DNA of 64,000 nucleotides from Poriferisodalis sp965231925 (lineage in GTDB: Bacteria; Actinomycetota; Acidimicrobiia; Acidimicrobiales; Poriferisodalaceae): the NCBI GenBank assembly GCA_965231925.1, contig OZ246894.1, forward strand, positions 3,162,001-3,226,000. The letters are read 5' to 3'. Position numbers and translations under genes: made by a program. Shown here in pieces: positions 1-9,380 of this stretch (its first letter is position 1; each line of letters begins with the position of its first letter). The notes below the pieces were generated by a model, which was given only the letters and a program-made list of their open reading frames with translations, was not told the DNA's origin and did not search any database.

Positions 1-2
1 GC

Positions 3-722
3 ACGCTGTACCTGTCCAGCCCACCCGAGAGCGGAGGCGAACTCGAGGTCATCGAACGGATGCTCGAGTACCGCGTCGACGGTCTCGCACTCGGTCTGTT
101 GGGACGTCGCGATGCCGCCGAGCTCGAGGCCTACGCCGACGTCCTGCCGGTGCTCGCGCTCATGTACGACCTGCGCTCGGATCGCTACGACACGCTGGTG
201 ACTGACGATGCATCGGCGATGGCGTCGGTCGTGCGGCACCTCGCCGACTTCGGACACAGCAACATCGCCCTGATCGGTGACGCCGAACTGCCGAACGTTG
301 CGGCGCGCGCCCGTGGCTACACCGAGGAAATGACCAGTCGCGGGTGGGGCGACTACATCACCTTCGAGCCGGCTGGCTTCCTGCAGTCTGACGGCTACGA
401 AGCGACCGACAAGCTGCTGCGCCGCCCGAATCGGCCGACTGCGATTGCCTGTGTGAACGACGCACAGGCCCGCGGCGCGGTGCTCGCGGCGGCAGATGCC
501 GGCCTGAGCGTGCCCGGAGACCTCAGCATCACGGGGTACGACGACTCGCTCTATGCAGTTGCGGGCGTGCCCCGTCTCACGACGGTGAGGCTGCCACGAG
601 CAGACATCGGGCAAACAGCAGTCAGCATGCTCAGCGACCGCCTCAACGGTCGCGATACGACGCTCGTGTCTGTGCTCCGCCCCGAATTGGTCGAGCGAGA
701 CTCAACCGGGCCTGCTCGCTGA
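3..722 (+). CDS. LacI-family transcriptional regulator (5' partial)
   Basis: The reading frame is open from the window edge and gives about 239 residues of the periplasmic-binding-like ligand domain of a LacI/GalR repressor. The N-terminal helix-turn-helix lies outside the window. The C-terminal part carries the usual family pattern (VPGDLSITGYDDS, then a run ending in L..RLNGRDT..VLRPELVERDS). The gene converges on the iol-type operon that ends at 923, so it is the obvious candidate regulator of that operon, probably responding to inositol or a related polyol. That link is inference from position only. An internal ATG at 60 opens the same frame but is not the true start, because coding sense continues upstream of it. 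Confidence 0.9.
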   Translation, partial: TLYLSSPPESGGELEVIERMLEYRVDGLALGLLGRRDAAELEAYADVLPVLALMYDLRSDRYDTLVTDDASAMASVVRHLADFGHSNIALIGDAELPNVAARARGYTEEMTSRGWGDYITFEPAGFLQSDGYEATDKLLRRPNRPTAIACVNDAQARGAVLAAADAGLSVPGDLSITGYDDSLYAVAGVPRLTTVRLPRADIGQTAVSMLSDRLNGRDTTLVSVLRPELVERDSTGPAR

Positions 723-922
723 ATCCCCACCGCACAGTGCCCATCGATCGCCGTTGTTGACGACGCTCAGCCAAGAGGGAGCGCCGATAGGCGAAGCCGT
801 GGCCCGAGCGGCCCGTGAGCCCAATCGCACGAAGACCGGGAACAAGAGCGGGATACGACTGGTGCGACAACGGAAGGGTTCACCCATCGGCGCTTCCTGC
901 GAGCAGGCGCTTGCCGATGCGC
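723..922. other. convergent intergenic region, lacI-like / iolG
   Basis: This 200-bp gap separates two convergent genes. I see no convincing ORF and no clean hairpin followed by a T run, although a bidirectional terminator would be expected here. Confidence 0.4.
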
Positions 923-1945
923 TCAGATCTCGAGCTCGGCGACGTCCACAGCACGACGTTCTCGCGCAGATCGCGTCGCCGCCTCGGCAATCACCGCACA
1001 CGCTCTGCCGTCGGCAAGCGTGACCGGTGACGGCGCACCATCGACGACCTCGGCAAAGGCTCTCCACTCGGCCCGGTACGCCTCGGCGTACCGTTCGGTG
1101 AAGAACCACGGCATCGGTGCGGCGGTCACTCCCTCTCGCCGAAAGCGCACTGCTGCATGCTCGGACGGGTTCTGCGAGGCAATCGCGCCCCCAGAACCGA
1201 ACGCCTCCACGCGCTGGTCATAGCCGTAGACGGCCTCTCGGCTGTTGTCGATCGTCGTGATCGTGCCATCGGCATGGGTGAGCACGATGACCGCGGTGTC
1301 CCAATCGGCGTGTTCGGCAAATGCAGCATCGACCCGAACCGCACCGGCGGCATACACCCGCTCGACCTCTGCGCCCGACACGAAACGCGCCATGTCGAAG
1401 TCATGGATCGTCATGTCGGCAAAGATGCCGCCCGAGCCCGCGAGGTACTCCAACGGAGGGGGCGCGGGATCCCGGCTCGTGATGCGAAGCAGGTGCAGGT
1501 CGCCGAGGTCGCCGGCGTGCACGGCATCGGCTACGGCTCGATGCGACGGGTCGAACCGGCGATTGAAGCCGACTTGCACCGCTGTGCCCGATCGCTCAGC
1601 GGCCTCGATGGCACGGTCGATCTCGCGCAGCGACAGGGAAACCGGTTTCTCGACGAATGCGGGCAGGCCGGCAGCGGCGACATCGACGAGCAGATCGACG
1701 TGACTCTCGGTCGTCGAACAGATCGCAACGGCGTCCACATCTGCGCGCCCCAGCAATGCCGCCGGCGAATCTGCCACCGCAATGCCCAACTCGCTGCCCA
1801 ATACCGCAGCAGCCTGCGGGACCGCGTCGCAGACCGCCGAGAGATGCAAGCGTTCAACGCCGCGAGCAAGGAGTTCCGCGTGCAGGCGCCCGATGCGCCC
1901 GCATCCGATCAAACCGATGCCGAAGGACTTTGCCGCAGCAGTCAT
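923..1945 (-). CDS. iolG: myo-inositol 2-dehydrogenase-like oxidoreductase
   Basis: A 340-residue Gfo/Idh/MocA protein. The N-terminal Rossmann motif GCGRIG is at 14-19, the EKP motif with the catalytic lysine is at 99-101, and the segment DMTIHDFDMARF near 177-188 supplies the His/Asp pair typical of inositol dehydrogenases. Family knowledge: IolG oxidises myo-inositol to 2-keto-myo-inositol (scyllo-inosose) with NAD. It is the last gene of the minus-strand cluster, 33 bp after iolD, and an iolE-like gene is further upstream, which supports the inositol assignment. It could act on another inositol isomer. Length is normal for the family. Confidence 0.85.
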   Translation of the reverse strand: MTAAAKSFGIGLIGCGRIGRLHAELLARGVERLHLSAVCDAVPQAAAVLGSELGIAVADSPAALLGRADVDAVAICSTTESHVDLLVDVAAAGLPAFVEKPVSLSLREIDRAIEAAERSGTAVQVGFNRRFDPSHRAVADAVHAGDLGDLHLLRITSRDPAPPPLEYLAGSGGIFADMTIHDFDMARFVSGAEVERVYAAGAVRVDAAFAEHADWDTAVIVLTHADGTITTIDNSREAVYGYDQRVEAFGSGGAIASQNPSEHAAVRFRREGVTAAPMPWFFTERYAEAYRAEWRAFAEVVDGAPSPVTLADGRACAVIAEAATRSARERRAVDVAELEI

Positions 1946-1978
1946 TGCGGCGCTCGCTCAGGATTCACTGGCCCGCGC

Positions 1979-3904
1979 TCACAGGCCGGGGCGCTGTGAC
2001 GACATTGCTTCGTCCATCGCCAACGCTGCCTCGCTGATTTCGGGGCGGTCGCTCACCTCGGGCACGCCGACTTGCCAGGCTGCACCGCCTTCAGTCCACT
2101 CGGTCGGATGGGTGGACAGCACGATGACATGGCTCCGATCGCTGGTACGAGCCCGCGCGAGCGCAACCTCGAGTCCCGCAATCGACGACACCGCTTCAGA
2201 GGTGCACCCCAACGACGCTGCGTGTGCAGCAAAGTCGACGTGGGGCCGGTCTTCGTTCGCTCGCAAGCGCGCTCCGCTTGGGCCATCGGGCTCGTGGGTC
2301 ATGGTCTCGGCAAGAAAGTTGTTGAACGACTCACCGCCTTGCGCGAGCTGCAAGCGGTTGATGACGGCGTAGCCGCCGTTGTCGCACACCACCACGGTGA
2401 TCTTGTGACCGCTCAGCACCGAGCTGTACAGGTCTGAGTTCATCATCAGATACGAGCCGTCCCCGACGAGCGCTATCACGTCACGGTCGGGCATTGCCTG
2501 CTTCGCTCCCCAGGCGCCCGAGATCTCGTACCCCATGCACGAATAGCCGAACTCGCAATCGAAGGAGTGCTCGACATCGCTGCGCCAGCCGTTGACTGTC
2601 TCGCCCGGCAACCCGCCGGCCGCCGTGACGACATATGTCTGGCGGTCGGCAGCCCGGGCGACGGCGCCCACCACCTGTGCATACGTCGGAAGGCTGTCGC
2701 TCGAGGATTCCACCGCCTCCGGAGCAGAAATCTTGTCGATGTAGGCGTGGTATTGGGCCGTCTCGGAGGGAGCTCGTGACGCCCAGTCCGCCGGCGCTCG
2801 GTAGTCGCCCAGGGCTGTACCCAACTCGGCTAGCGCTTCCCGGGCGTCGGCGACAAGCGGCAGCCCCCGGTGCTTGGTGGCGTCGAACCGGGCGACGTTC
2901 AGGCCGATGAGGCGTGACGTGCGCTCGAACACCGTCCACGATCCCGTCGCAAAGTCGCCCAGGCGACTTCCGACCGCAAGCACGACGTCGGCCGCTCCGG
3001 CCATGGCATTGGCGGACACGCAGCCGCTGACACCCAGCGGCCCGCAGTTCAGGCGGTGACTCGAGGGAAAGCTGGTTCGCCCCGCCACGGTCTCGACAAC
3101 GGGAATGTCGTGGCGTTCGGCAAAACGCAACAGCTCCGCTTCGGCCATCGACCAGCGCACGCCTCCCCCGCTGATCAGCAACGGGCGCTGCGCCGAAGCC
3201 AAGAGCCGGGCCGCGGCCGCCAGCTCGCGGCGATCAGGGCGGACCCGCCGCACTCGATGAACGCAGGGGTCAAAGAAGCTCTCGGGGAAGTCGTATGCCT
3301 CGCCCTGCACGTCTTGGGGCAGGGCAATGAAGGCCGGCCCGCAATCGGCGGGATCGAGCATGGTCGCGATTGCATTGGGCAGGCTCGCCAGCACTTGTGC
3401 CGGTGAGGTCAGCCGGTCCCAGTAACGCACGACGGGTCGGAACGCATCGTTCACCGTCATCGACGGATCCCCGAAGTGCTCGACCTGTTGCAGCACGGGA
3501 TCTGGCAGGCGATGGCTGAACGTGTCTCCTGCCAGCAACAGCAAGGGCATCCGGTTGGCATGCGCGACCGCAGCGGCGGTGACCATGTTGGTGGCTCCCG
3601 GCCCCACTGAACTGGTCGCCGCCATGATCCGGCGACGGCGCATCGCCCGTGCGTAGCCCACACCAGCCAGGCCCATGCCCTGCTCGTTCTGACCGCGCCA
3701 CGTGGGCAAGACGTCGCGCACGAACGCGAGTTCGGGGCCCAGACAGGTCACGTTGCCGTGTCCGAAGATCGCATAGACACCGCCGAACAGCGGCACAGGG
3801 TCGCCCAGAGCGTCACCGCCGGGGTCGCCATCGTCGATTGCGATGCGTTGCGCAGCGAGGTAGCGCACGATTGCGCCGGCCGTTGTCAGCCTCACATCAG
3901 TCAC
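1979..3904 (-). CDS. iolD: 3D-(3,5/4)-trihydroxycyclohexane-1,2-dione hydrolase
   Basis: A 641-residue thiamine-diphosphate enzyme with the three-domain layout of the acetolactate-synthase superfamily. An N-terminal segment RGQNEQGMGLAGVGYARA carries the ThDP-activating glutamate. A central domain begins after residue 200. The C-terminal ThDP-Mg motif starts GDGSYLMMNSDLYSSVLSG and ends near the NGGYAVI segment. IolD hydrolytically opens the ring of the dehydrated inosose in inositol catabolism. The length is right for IolD and longer than acetolactate synthases (about 570). It lies between two Gfo/Idh/MocA genes in a locus with an iolE-like gene, which favours IolD over other ThDP enzymes. 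Confidence 0.87.
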   Translation of the reverse strand: MTDVRLTTAGAIVRYLAAQRIAIDDGDPGGDALGDPVPLFGGVYAIFGHGNVTCLGPELAFVRDVLPTWRGQNEQGMGLAGVGYARAMRRRRIMAATSSVGPGATNMVTAAAVAHANRMPLLLLAGDTFSHRLPDPVLQQVEHFGDPSMTVNDAFRPVVRYWDRLTSPAQVLASLPNAIATMLDPADCGPAFIALPQDVQGEAYDFPESFFDPCVHRVRRVRPDRRELAAAARLLASAQRPLLISGGGVRWSMAEAELLRFAERHDIPVVETVAGRTSFPSSHRLNCGPLGVSGCVSANAMAGAADVVLAVGSRLGDFATGSWTVFERTSRLIGLNVARFDATKHRGLPLVADAREALAELGTALGDYRAPADWASRAPSETAQYHAYIDKISAPEAVESSSDSLPTYAQVVGAVARAADRQTYVVTAAGGLPGETVNGWRSDVEHSFDCEFGYSCMGYEISGAWGAKQAMPDRDVIALVGDGSYLMMNSDLYSSVLSGHKITVVVCDNGGYAVINRLQLAQGGESFNNFLAETMTHEPDGPSGARLRANEDRPHVDFAAHAASLGCTSEAVSSIAGLEVALARARTSDRSHVIVLSTHPTEWTEGGAAWQVGVPEVSDRPEISEAALAMDEAMSSQRPGL

Positions 3905-3951
3905 ACCGGGTCCTCCTTCTTGGAGCCGTCACCGCCTCGCCAAGCACGAGA

Positions 3952-5169
3952 TCATCGACTCAGCAGGGCCGCCGCGTCGGCAGGCACGAGGCTTGTGACG
4001 TTGGTCGAGTTGAGCGGAATGACCTCTTCCCAGGACCCACTGCTCCAGCTGCGCAACAGCGCCGCCTGGACGCTGACATACGCCACGGCTTCATCAAACC
4101 CGGCACTGTGCGGGCGGCCCTGCGATACCGCCGTCAGGTACTCATGGTCCTCGATCGCCAGCAGATCCTCGAATCCGAGGGCGTTGGCGTCGCCAGGCAC
4201 GAAAGCGGCGTTGAGGGGGTGGCGTTCGCCCGCCCGCACCGTCGTGTAGCCGCGCTCAGGCGCGTCCGCGAGGTACACGCCCAACTCGTTCATCGTCTCG
4301 AAGTTCCAGTTGACAGCGCCCCCGGTGCCATAGACATCGAAGGCCATCTGGCTCTCGGGTCCCACAATGGTGCGACTGGCCTCGAAGGTTCCCCGTGAAC
4401 CGTTGGCGAACATCACCAGCGCGCCGAAATAGTCCTCGTTGGTGACCGGACCCGTCGGATCGCCTTGGGCGCCCCGTGCATAGTGGCTTGCGCCCGCACC
4501 TGCCACCGGTCGTTGTGTGATGAACCCGGCGCCAGAGCCGACGACGCTGGTGATCGGGCCGTTCAGCATCATCGCGAGATCGATGGCATGGCTGAGGATG
4601 TCGCTCGTCACGCCATGACCCGCGGAGTCCAAGTCGAATCGCCACGACAGCAGTCCCAGCGGATCGGCACCGAACATCGAGAAGAACCTGCCCCGGTAGT
4701 TGGTGATAGCGCCGAGATCGCCGCGCTCAATGAGCTGCTTGGCGTGCTGCACCAGTGGGGCGAAGCGGTAGTTGTAGCCGACGCCGGTCACGCTTCCCGC
4801 TGTATTGCAGGCGTCCCAGCAGCGCACCGTCTGCGCCGGCGTGCCGCCCACGGGCTTCTCGCAGAAGACGTGCTTGCCCAGCGCCGCCGCCGCAGTGACG
4901 ATTTCCTCGTGCAGCATGTTCGGTGCGGTGACGTAGACGACGTCGACGTCAGGCCGGTCCACCGCGGCGCGCCAGTCGGCTGTCGACTCCGCGAATCCGA
5001 ATCCCCCGGTCGCAAGCTGATGCCGTTCGTGCACTGACTCGGCGCACACCACCAGCTTCGGCGCGTAGCTCCGCTCAGGAAACAGGCTCGGAATGCGCAT
5101 CACCGACCGCGAGTGCGCTTGGCCCATCCAGCCGAAGCCGACCACGGCAATGCCCAGTTGTCTTGTCAC
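3952..5169 (-). CDS. Gfo/Idh/MocA family oxidoreductase
   Basis: A 405-residue NAD(P)-dependent oxidoreductase. The Rossmann signature VVGFGWMGQAH is at the N terminus, CEKPVGG supplies the conserved lysine near residue 105, and the C-terminal domain has SDILSHAIDLAMML, the usual His/Asp region. It is a paralogue of the IolG in the same operon but longer. Likely roles are oxidation of a second inositol isomer, of an inositol glycoside, or of another sugar delivered by the transporter encoded directly upstream. The substrate cannot be told from sequence. It sits 47 bp upstream of iolD and is probably in the same transcript. Confidence 0.85.
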   Translation of the reverse strand: MTRQLGIAVVGFGWMGQAHSRSVMRIPSLFPERSYAPKLVVCAESVHERHQLATGGFGFAESTADWRAAVDRPDVDVVYVTAPNMLHEEIVTAAAALGKHVFCEKPVGGTPAQTVRCWDACNTAGSVTGVGYNYRFAPLVQHAKQLIERGDLGAITNYRGRFFSMFGADPLGLLSWRFDLDSAGHGVTSDILSHAIDLAMMLNGPITSVVGSGAGFITQRPVAGAGASHYARGAQGDPTGPVTNEDYFGALVMFANGSRGTFEASRTIVGPESQMAFDVYGTGGAVNWNFETMNELGVYLADAPERGYTTVRAGERHPLNAAFVPGDANALGFEDLLAIEDHEYLTAVSQGRPHSAGFDEAVAYVSVQAALLRSWSSGSWEEVIPLNSTNVTSLVPADAAALLSR

Positions 5170-5247
5170 ATCCCACCTCGCGCGGGCTCCCAGAGCAGTG
5201 TCTTGGTCTGCCGCAACGCGCCGGGGCGGCGCTGGGGCGCCATCACC

Positions 5248-6039
5248 TCAGTGCGTCGCCAACTCGTGCTGCAATGCCTCGAGTTCGGCACCGCCAGCCA
5301 TCATCTGGGTGAGTTCGTCTTGCGAGATGTCAGCCTTCGCAAAGTTGCCCATCGAATGACCACGGTTGAGGATCACGAAGCGGTCACCGACGGGATAGGC
5401 GTGATTGGGGTTGTGGGTGATGAAGATCACCGCCAGGCCCCGGTCACGAGCCTCCACGATGCGTCTCAGCACCACGCCGGACTGCTTCACGCCCAATGCC
5501 GAAGTCGGCTCATCCAAGATGAGCACCTTGGCCCCGAAGTAGCTGGCCCGGGCGATGGCAACGGACTGCCGCTCTCCGCCCGACAGCGTGCCGACCGGCT
5601 GCTCGGTGTCGCGAATGTCGATGCCCATCTCGGCGAGCTGCGCCTTGGCAATCTCCTTGGCGCTCTCGATGTCGATCTGGCGAAACGGCCAGAACCCCTT
5701 CATGGGCTCGGCACCGAGGAAGAAGTTCCTCCACACGGACATGAGCGGCACCATGGCCAGGTCCTGATACACCGTCGCTATGCCCTGGGACAGAGCTTCG
5801 CGAGGCGAGGCAAAGCGGACGGCTTCTCCCTCGATCAGCAGCTCGCCTGCGTCGTGCTGGTGCACGCCGGCGAGGATCTTGATGAAGGTCGACTTGCCGG
5901 CACCGTTGTCGCCCAGCACGCAGGTCACCTCGCCCGGATTGACGGTCGTGGAGACTCCCGTCAGGGCGATGATGTTCCCGTAGAACTTCGAGATCCCCCG
6001 CAATTCGATGAGCGGGTGCGAGTTGGCTGAGTCGTTCAT
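5248..6039 (-). CDS. sugar ABC transporter ATP-binding protein
   Basis: A 263-residue single-domain ABC ATPase. Walker A is GDNGAGKST, the signature is LSGGERQSVAIARA and Walker B is VLILDEPTSALG, so the active site looks intact. The start was set at the ATG whose first base is 6039, because the residues upstream in the same frame are a shadow of the permease. The ATG overlaps the permease stop as ATGA (6036-6039), a sign of translational coupling. Sugar importers of the ribose/xylose class often have a two-domain 500-residue ATPase; this is the single-domain form, which would act as a homodimer. It energises the permease and binding protein encoded just upstream. Confidence 0.9.
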   Translation of the reverse strand: MNDSANSHPLIELRGISKFYGNIIALTGVSTTVNPGEVTCVLGDNGAGKSTFIKILAGVHQHDAGELLIEGEAVRFASPREALSQGIATVYQDLAMVPLMSVWRNFFLGAEPMKGFWPFRQIDIESAKEIAKAQLAEMGIDIRDTEQPVGTLSGGERQSVAIARASYFGAKVLILDEPTSALGVKQSGVVLRRIVEARDRGLAVIFITHNPNHAYPVGDRFVILNRGHSMGNFAKADISQDELTQMMAGGAELEALQHELATH

Positions 6040-8315
6040 GTCCGGCCGCCTGTCGTTGCCGCCTCCGGTTCTGGCGGCGGCGGTGGCTCGGCAGGAGGCT
6101 CGCCTTCGTCCACGACGTGAGACTGCGAGCGCTCGGCACGCTGGCGCACGTAGTTGTTGACGATGACCGCCACCACCAGCAGCCCGCCCAGCACCAAGAA
6201 CCGCCAGTCGGTGTTCCAGTGCGCAAATCCGATGCCCTGGCTGATCATTCCCCAGATGAGTGCACCGATGGCAGCGCCGATGGCTGAGCCGTACCCGCCG
6301 GTCAGCAGATTGCCGCCGACAACGGCGACGATGATGTAGCGGAACTCGAGACCGTCGCCGACGTTGGCCTGCACTGAGTTCAGGCGGAATGCAATCAGCA
6401 TCCCGGCCATCCATGCACAGACCGACACGAGCATGAACAGCGTCGTCTTGGTCCGGGCCGCAGGGACGCCGATGGAGCGTGCCGCTTCCTTGTTGCCTCC
6501 GACTGCGAAGGTCCAGCTGCCGAAACGGGTTCTGGCCAGCATCCATGCTCCGGCTGCGGCGAAGAGCAAGTAGAAGAGCACCGAGACCCGGAAGCGGGTC
6601 ACGGCCTGCGTCGCTTCAGCCTCGGCCGCCGTAATGAACAGCAGCTTGGACGCAAGCGCGAGGCCGCCAGCCGCGAGCCCGACGTACATCAGTCCCCGGC
6701 CGACGCCCTCGTCTGGGGTGAACAGCATCCGGTACAAGGTGCCCACGGCATAGATGCCCATCGCCACGACGGCGCCCTTGGCGGCACCGGTGGTGAGGGC
6801 GTACAGGAAACCGTCGCCGTCGACCAGCTCGATGATGCTGAAGACCCCGGTGGCGGCACCCCCCGCGGCGGCACCGATGCGCGTCCAGATTCCCGACTCC
6901 GGCGCGGGCACGGCACTCCTTCGCCGTTGAGCGAGCGAGCGGGCCACGGCCAGAGCAGCGAGCGCGAGCGCCACCAGCAGCAGTGTCGAGAAGAGCTCAA
7001 CGCGCAGCTTGCGTGATTCCGCCTCGGACTGGGCCACGAACGCAAGCACCGCGACGGCGACGGCCACCGCCAACGGGATCCACATCGACGGCTGAGTCCG
7101 TGTGCCGACCATCGTCAAGATGAGCACGCCGGTGCCGGCGAGGCCTGCGAACAGCACTGCTCGCGCTCCCTGAATGGTCATCATGTAGCTGATCGTGGGC
7201 AGCATCGCGACGATGACGCCGATCAACGGTGCGCTGGTCCGCACCCGCCCGGTGGCCGACAGCACTGCCAGCACACCTGTTGCGGCAATGCCGAGCCCGA
7301 ATACCGCACGACCGAAACCGCCGCCGAGGAAACCGAGCTGGCCGGAATTTTCGGCACTCATCACCAGCACCAGAACGACCGCAGCAACGATCGCCACGGT
7401 GCCGATCACCAGCATGCGGGCAGCCCGCGCGTCCGGTCTGCGATGAGTGTGCTGCGCGGGCTCATATCGCGCCCTGCACCAGATCGCCACGCCTGACAGC
7501 GTCCCGACAGCGATGAGGCCTCCCCCCAGCCAGTTCGCCGTGGTCCCGTCGGTGCGCAGCAGCATGACGAAGCCGAACAGCGGCACCACGAGAGCGCCCA
7601 ACAGGCCGCCGGCGGCATGCCACCGATGTGGGTCCAGGCGGCGGGCGTAGCTCATCTCGAACAGGCCGATCAGCAACGTGACGCCCGCGGCGACGAGCAA
7701 ACCTGCCCAGGCCCAGTCGCGACCGTCCCAGACATGGGAATTCCGGATCCACTCCGCTCCGAAGATGTCGTCCCAGAAGACGTAGCCCTGGGCGTCGTCG
7801 AGCCCTTCGACGATGACCTTGTTGGTGAACAGCTTGCCGAAACCGAGCTTCGCCCCGATGAGGATGAAGAACGTCCCGAGGGTGACGATGAAGCTCGGCA
7901 GCGATGTCCGTTCGACGAGCGTCCCGTTGAACCAGCCGATCGCCAACGCGAAGCACAGCGACAGGGGAACGGCCAAGTGCAGGCTGAAGCCGGCACCGCC
8001 GAGCTCGCCGACTTCGCGGCTCATGAGGATCACGAAGACAGCCGTCGCGCCGGTCATCGATCCCGACGACAAGTCGAACTCGCCACCGATCATGAGCAAT
8101 GACACCGGAACCGCCATGATGCCCAGCAGCGCTGCTACGTCGAGGTAGTTGGCGGTGCCGCCGACGGTGCCGAATGCTTCGGATGTCAGCCAGAACAGCA
8201 GCCACACGCCGGCGAGGCCCAGCAGCGCCCCGATCTCGGGACGTGTCAGGAGCTGCTGGACGGGCCCGCGATGCGCGAGCCGCTCGTCGACCTCGCCGGC
8301 GGTGGCTGCCGCCAT
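6036..8315 (-). CDS. oversized sugar ABC transporter permease
   Basis: A 759-residue, very hydrophobic inner-membrane protein of the ribose/xylose type permease family (BPD_transp_2). The family core is visible in two pieces. Residues about 1-215 hold the first helices (PSFIVTLGTFFILIGAKLGF). Residues about 590-735 hold the characteristic cytoplasmic loop (FAVGGNKEAARSIGVPAART) and last helices (VGGNLLTGGYGSAIGAAIGA). Between them lies about 370 residues of additional hydrophobic segments and linkers not expected in a 330-420 residue family member. No stop or frame break is seen, so this appears to be a genuine enlarged permease. The last residues are Pro/Glu rich. The gene overlaps the ATPase gene by 4 bp. 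Confidence 0.87.
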   Translation of the reverse strand: MAAATAGEVDERLAHRGPVQQLLTRPEIGALLGLAGVWLLFWLTSEAFGTVGGTANYLDVAALLGIMAVPVSLLMIGGEFDLSSGSMTGATAVFVILMSREVGELGGAGFSLHLAVPLSLCFALAIGWFNGTLVERTSLPSFIVTLGTFFILIGAKLGFGKLFTNKVIVEGLDDAQGYVFWDDIFGAEWIRNSHVWDGRDWAWAGLLVAAGVTLLIGLFEMSYARRLDPHRWHAAGGLLGALVVPLFGFVMLLRTDGTTANWLGGGLIAVGTLSGVAIWCRARYEPAQHTHRRPDARAARMLVIGTVAIVAAVVLVLVMSAENSGQLGFLGGGFGRAVFGLGIAATGVLAVLSATGRVRTSAPLIGVIVAMLPTISYMMTIQGARAVLFAGLAGTGVLILTMVGTRTQPSMWIPLAVAVAVAVLAFVAQSEAESRKLRVELFSTLLLVALALAALAVARSLAQRRRSAVPAPESGIWTRIGAAAGGAATGVFSIIELVDGDGFLYALTTGAAKGAVVAMGIYAVGTLYRMLFTPDEGVGRGLMYVGLAAGGLALASKLLFITAAEAEATQAVTRFRVSVLFYLLFAAAGAWMLARTRFGSWTFAVGGNKEAARSIGVPAARTKTTLFMLVSVCAWMAGMLIAFRLNSVQANVGDGLEFRYIIVAVVGGNLLTGGYGSAIGAAIGALIWGMISQGIGFAHWNTDWRFLVLGGLLVVAVIVNNYVRQRAERSQSHVVDEGEPPAEPPPPPEPEAATTGGRT

Positions 8316-8321
8316 GTCGTG

Positions 8322-9353
8322 CTACCGCGTGCCTGCGTCCACCAACGCCGCGACCTCAGCCGCGTTGTCGGGTGTCACGAATCCCGGTCCGGTCAGGATC
8401 GGAAGACCGCCGCCGGCAGTGTTCTGGTTGGTGGCTTGCAGGTGCATCAAGATGACTGGCAGGTAGCCCTGCAGGTACTGCTGCTGGTCGACGGTGAACG
8501 CGATGTCGCCAGCCTCGATGGCCGAAATGAGGTCGCCCGACAGGTCAAATCCTCCGATGATGAGCGTGCGGCCCGCGTCCGAAGCAGCATCCAACGCCCG
8601 CAGCGGCACATTCGGCCCTGTGCCGAGCACTCCGTCGATGCTGGAGTCCGCCGTCAGCAGCGCCGCGATGGTGGCCTGCTGCTCGTCCGGCGTGGCGTCA
8701 AGCCCGATGAACTCGGAGGTGACTTCGCCGCTGAACGTCTCGGCGAGGCCTTGGCAGCGCTCATCAAGGCCGACGTTGGACTGCTCCTGGCGTGCACACA
8801 GCACATGGCTCGCGCCGAGCGCATTGAATCGCTCACCGGCGCCGTTGCCTGCCACCACCTCGGTCTGGCCGATATGGGTGACACCGCCGAGATCCTTGTA
8901 CTGGTTGACGCCGGAGTTCAGCGTGTACAGCGGAATGCCTGCTTCGACCGCGGCGCGTGCCGCGGCTTCGAGACCAGTGGGGTCAGCCAATGAGATGGCG
9001 ATGCCGGCCGAACCGTCGGCGATGGCGCCTTCGATGGCCTGTGATTGCGCCTGCGCGTTGTTGTTGGCGCCGAAGTAGACGACTTCACAGCCGATTGCCT
9101 CGGCGGCATCGCGTACGGCTACCTCCACAACCGACCAGAAAGTGCCGCTGTCGCCGTGGGTGATGACGTGGTAGGTGTTGTCGCAGTCGCTCTGCGTCAG
9201 CATGACCTCGGTCGCGTCGGACGCAGCCTCCGTGGTCTGCGCTGCCGCAGGTTCGGTGGCGTCCGCGCTATCGCTGGTGTCATCGCTGCTGCAAGCCGCA
9301 GCGAACAGCGTCATGACCGCAAGCAAGGCCAAAAGTCTCAGGGATTTCCTCAT
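8322..9353 (-). CDS. sugar ABC transporter substrate-binding lipoprotein
   Basis: A 343-residue periplasmic-binding protein of the ribose-binding type (Peripla_BP_4). The N terminus is a lipoprotein signal: basic start, hydrophobic stretch, then AAAC with the lipidated cysteine at residue 21. A Ser/Thr/Asp-rich spacer follows, then the two-lobed binding domain. The segment GTGPNVPLRALDAASDAG and the later IIGGFDLSG match the hinge and ligand region. It would capture a sugar or polyol, plausibly inositol, at the outer face of the membrane and hand it to the permease encoded 6 bp downstream. Specificity is inferred from the iol genes only. Confidence 0.92.
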   Translation of the reverse strand: MRKSLRLLALLAVMTLFAAACSSDDTSDSADATEPAAAQTTEAASDATEVMLTQSDCDNTYHVITHGDSGTFWSVVEVAVRDAAEAIGCEVVYFGANNNAQAQSQAIEGAIADGSAGIAISLADPTGLEAAARAAVEAGIPLYTLNSGVNQYKDLGGVTHIGQTEVVAGNGAGERFNALGASHVLCARQEQSNVGLDERCQGLAETFSGEVTSEFIGLDATPDEQQATIAALLTADSSIDGVLGTGPNVPLRALDAASDAGRTLIIGGFDLSGDLISAIEAGDIAFTVDQQQYLQGYLPVILMHLQATNQNTAGGGLPILTGPGFVTPDNAAEVAALVDAGTR

Positions 9354-9380
9354 ATCGTGCTCCCTCCCAGGTGCATGAAC

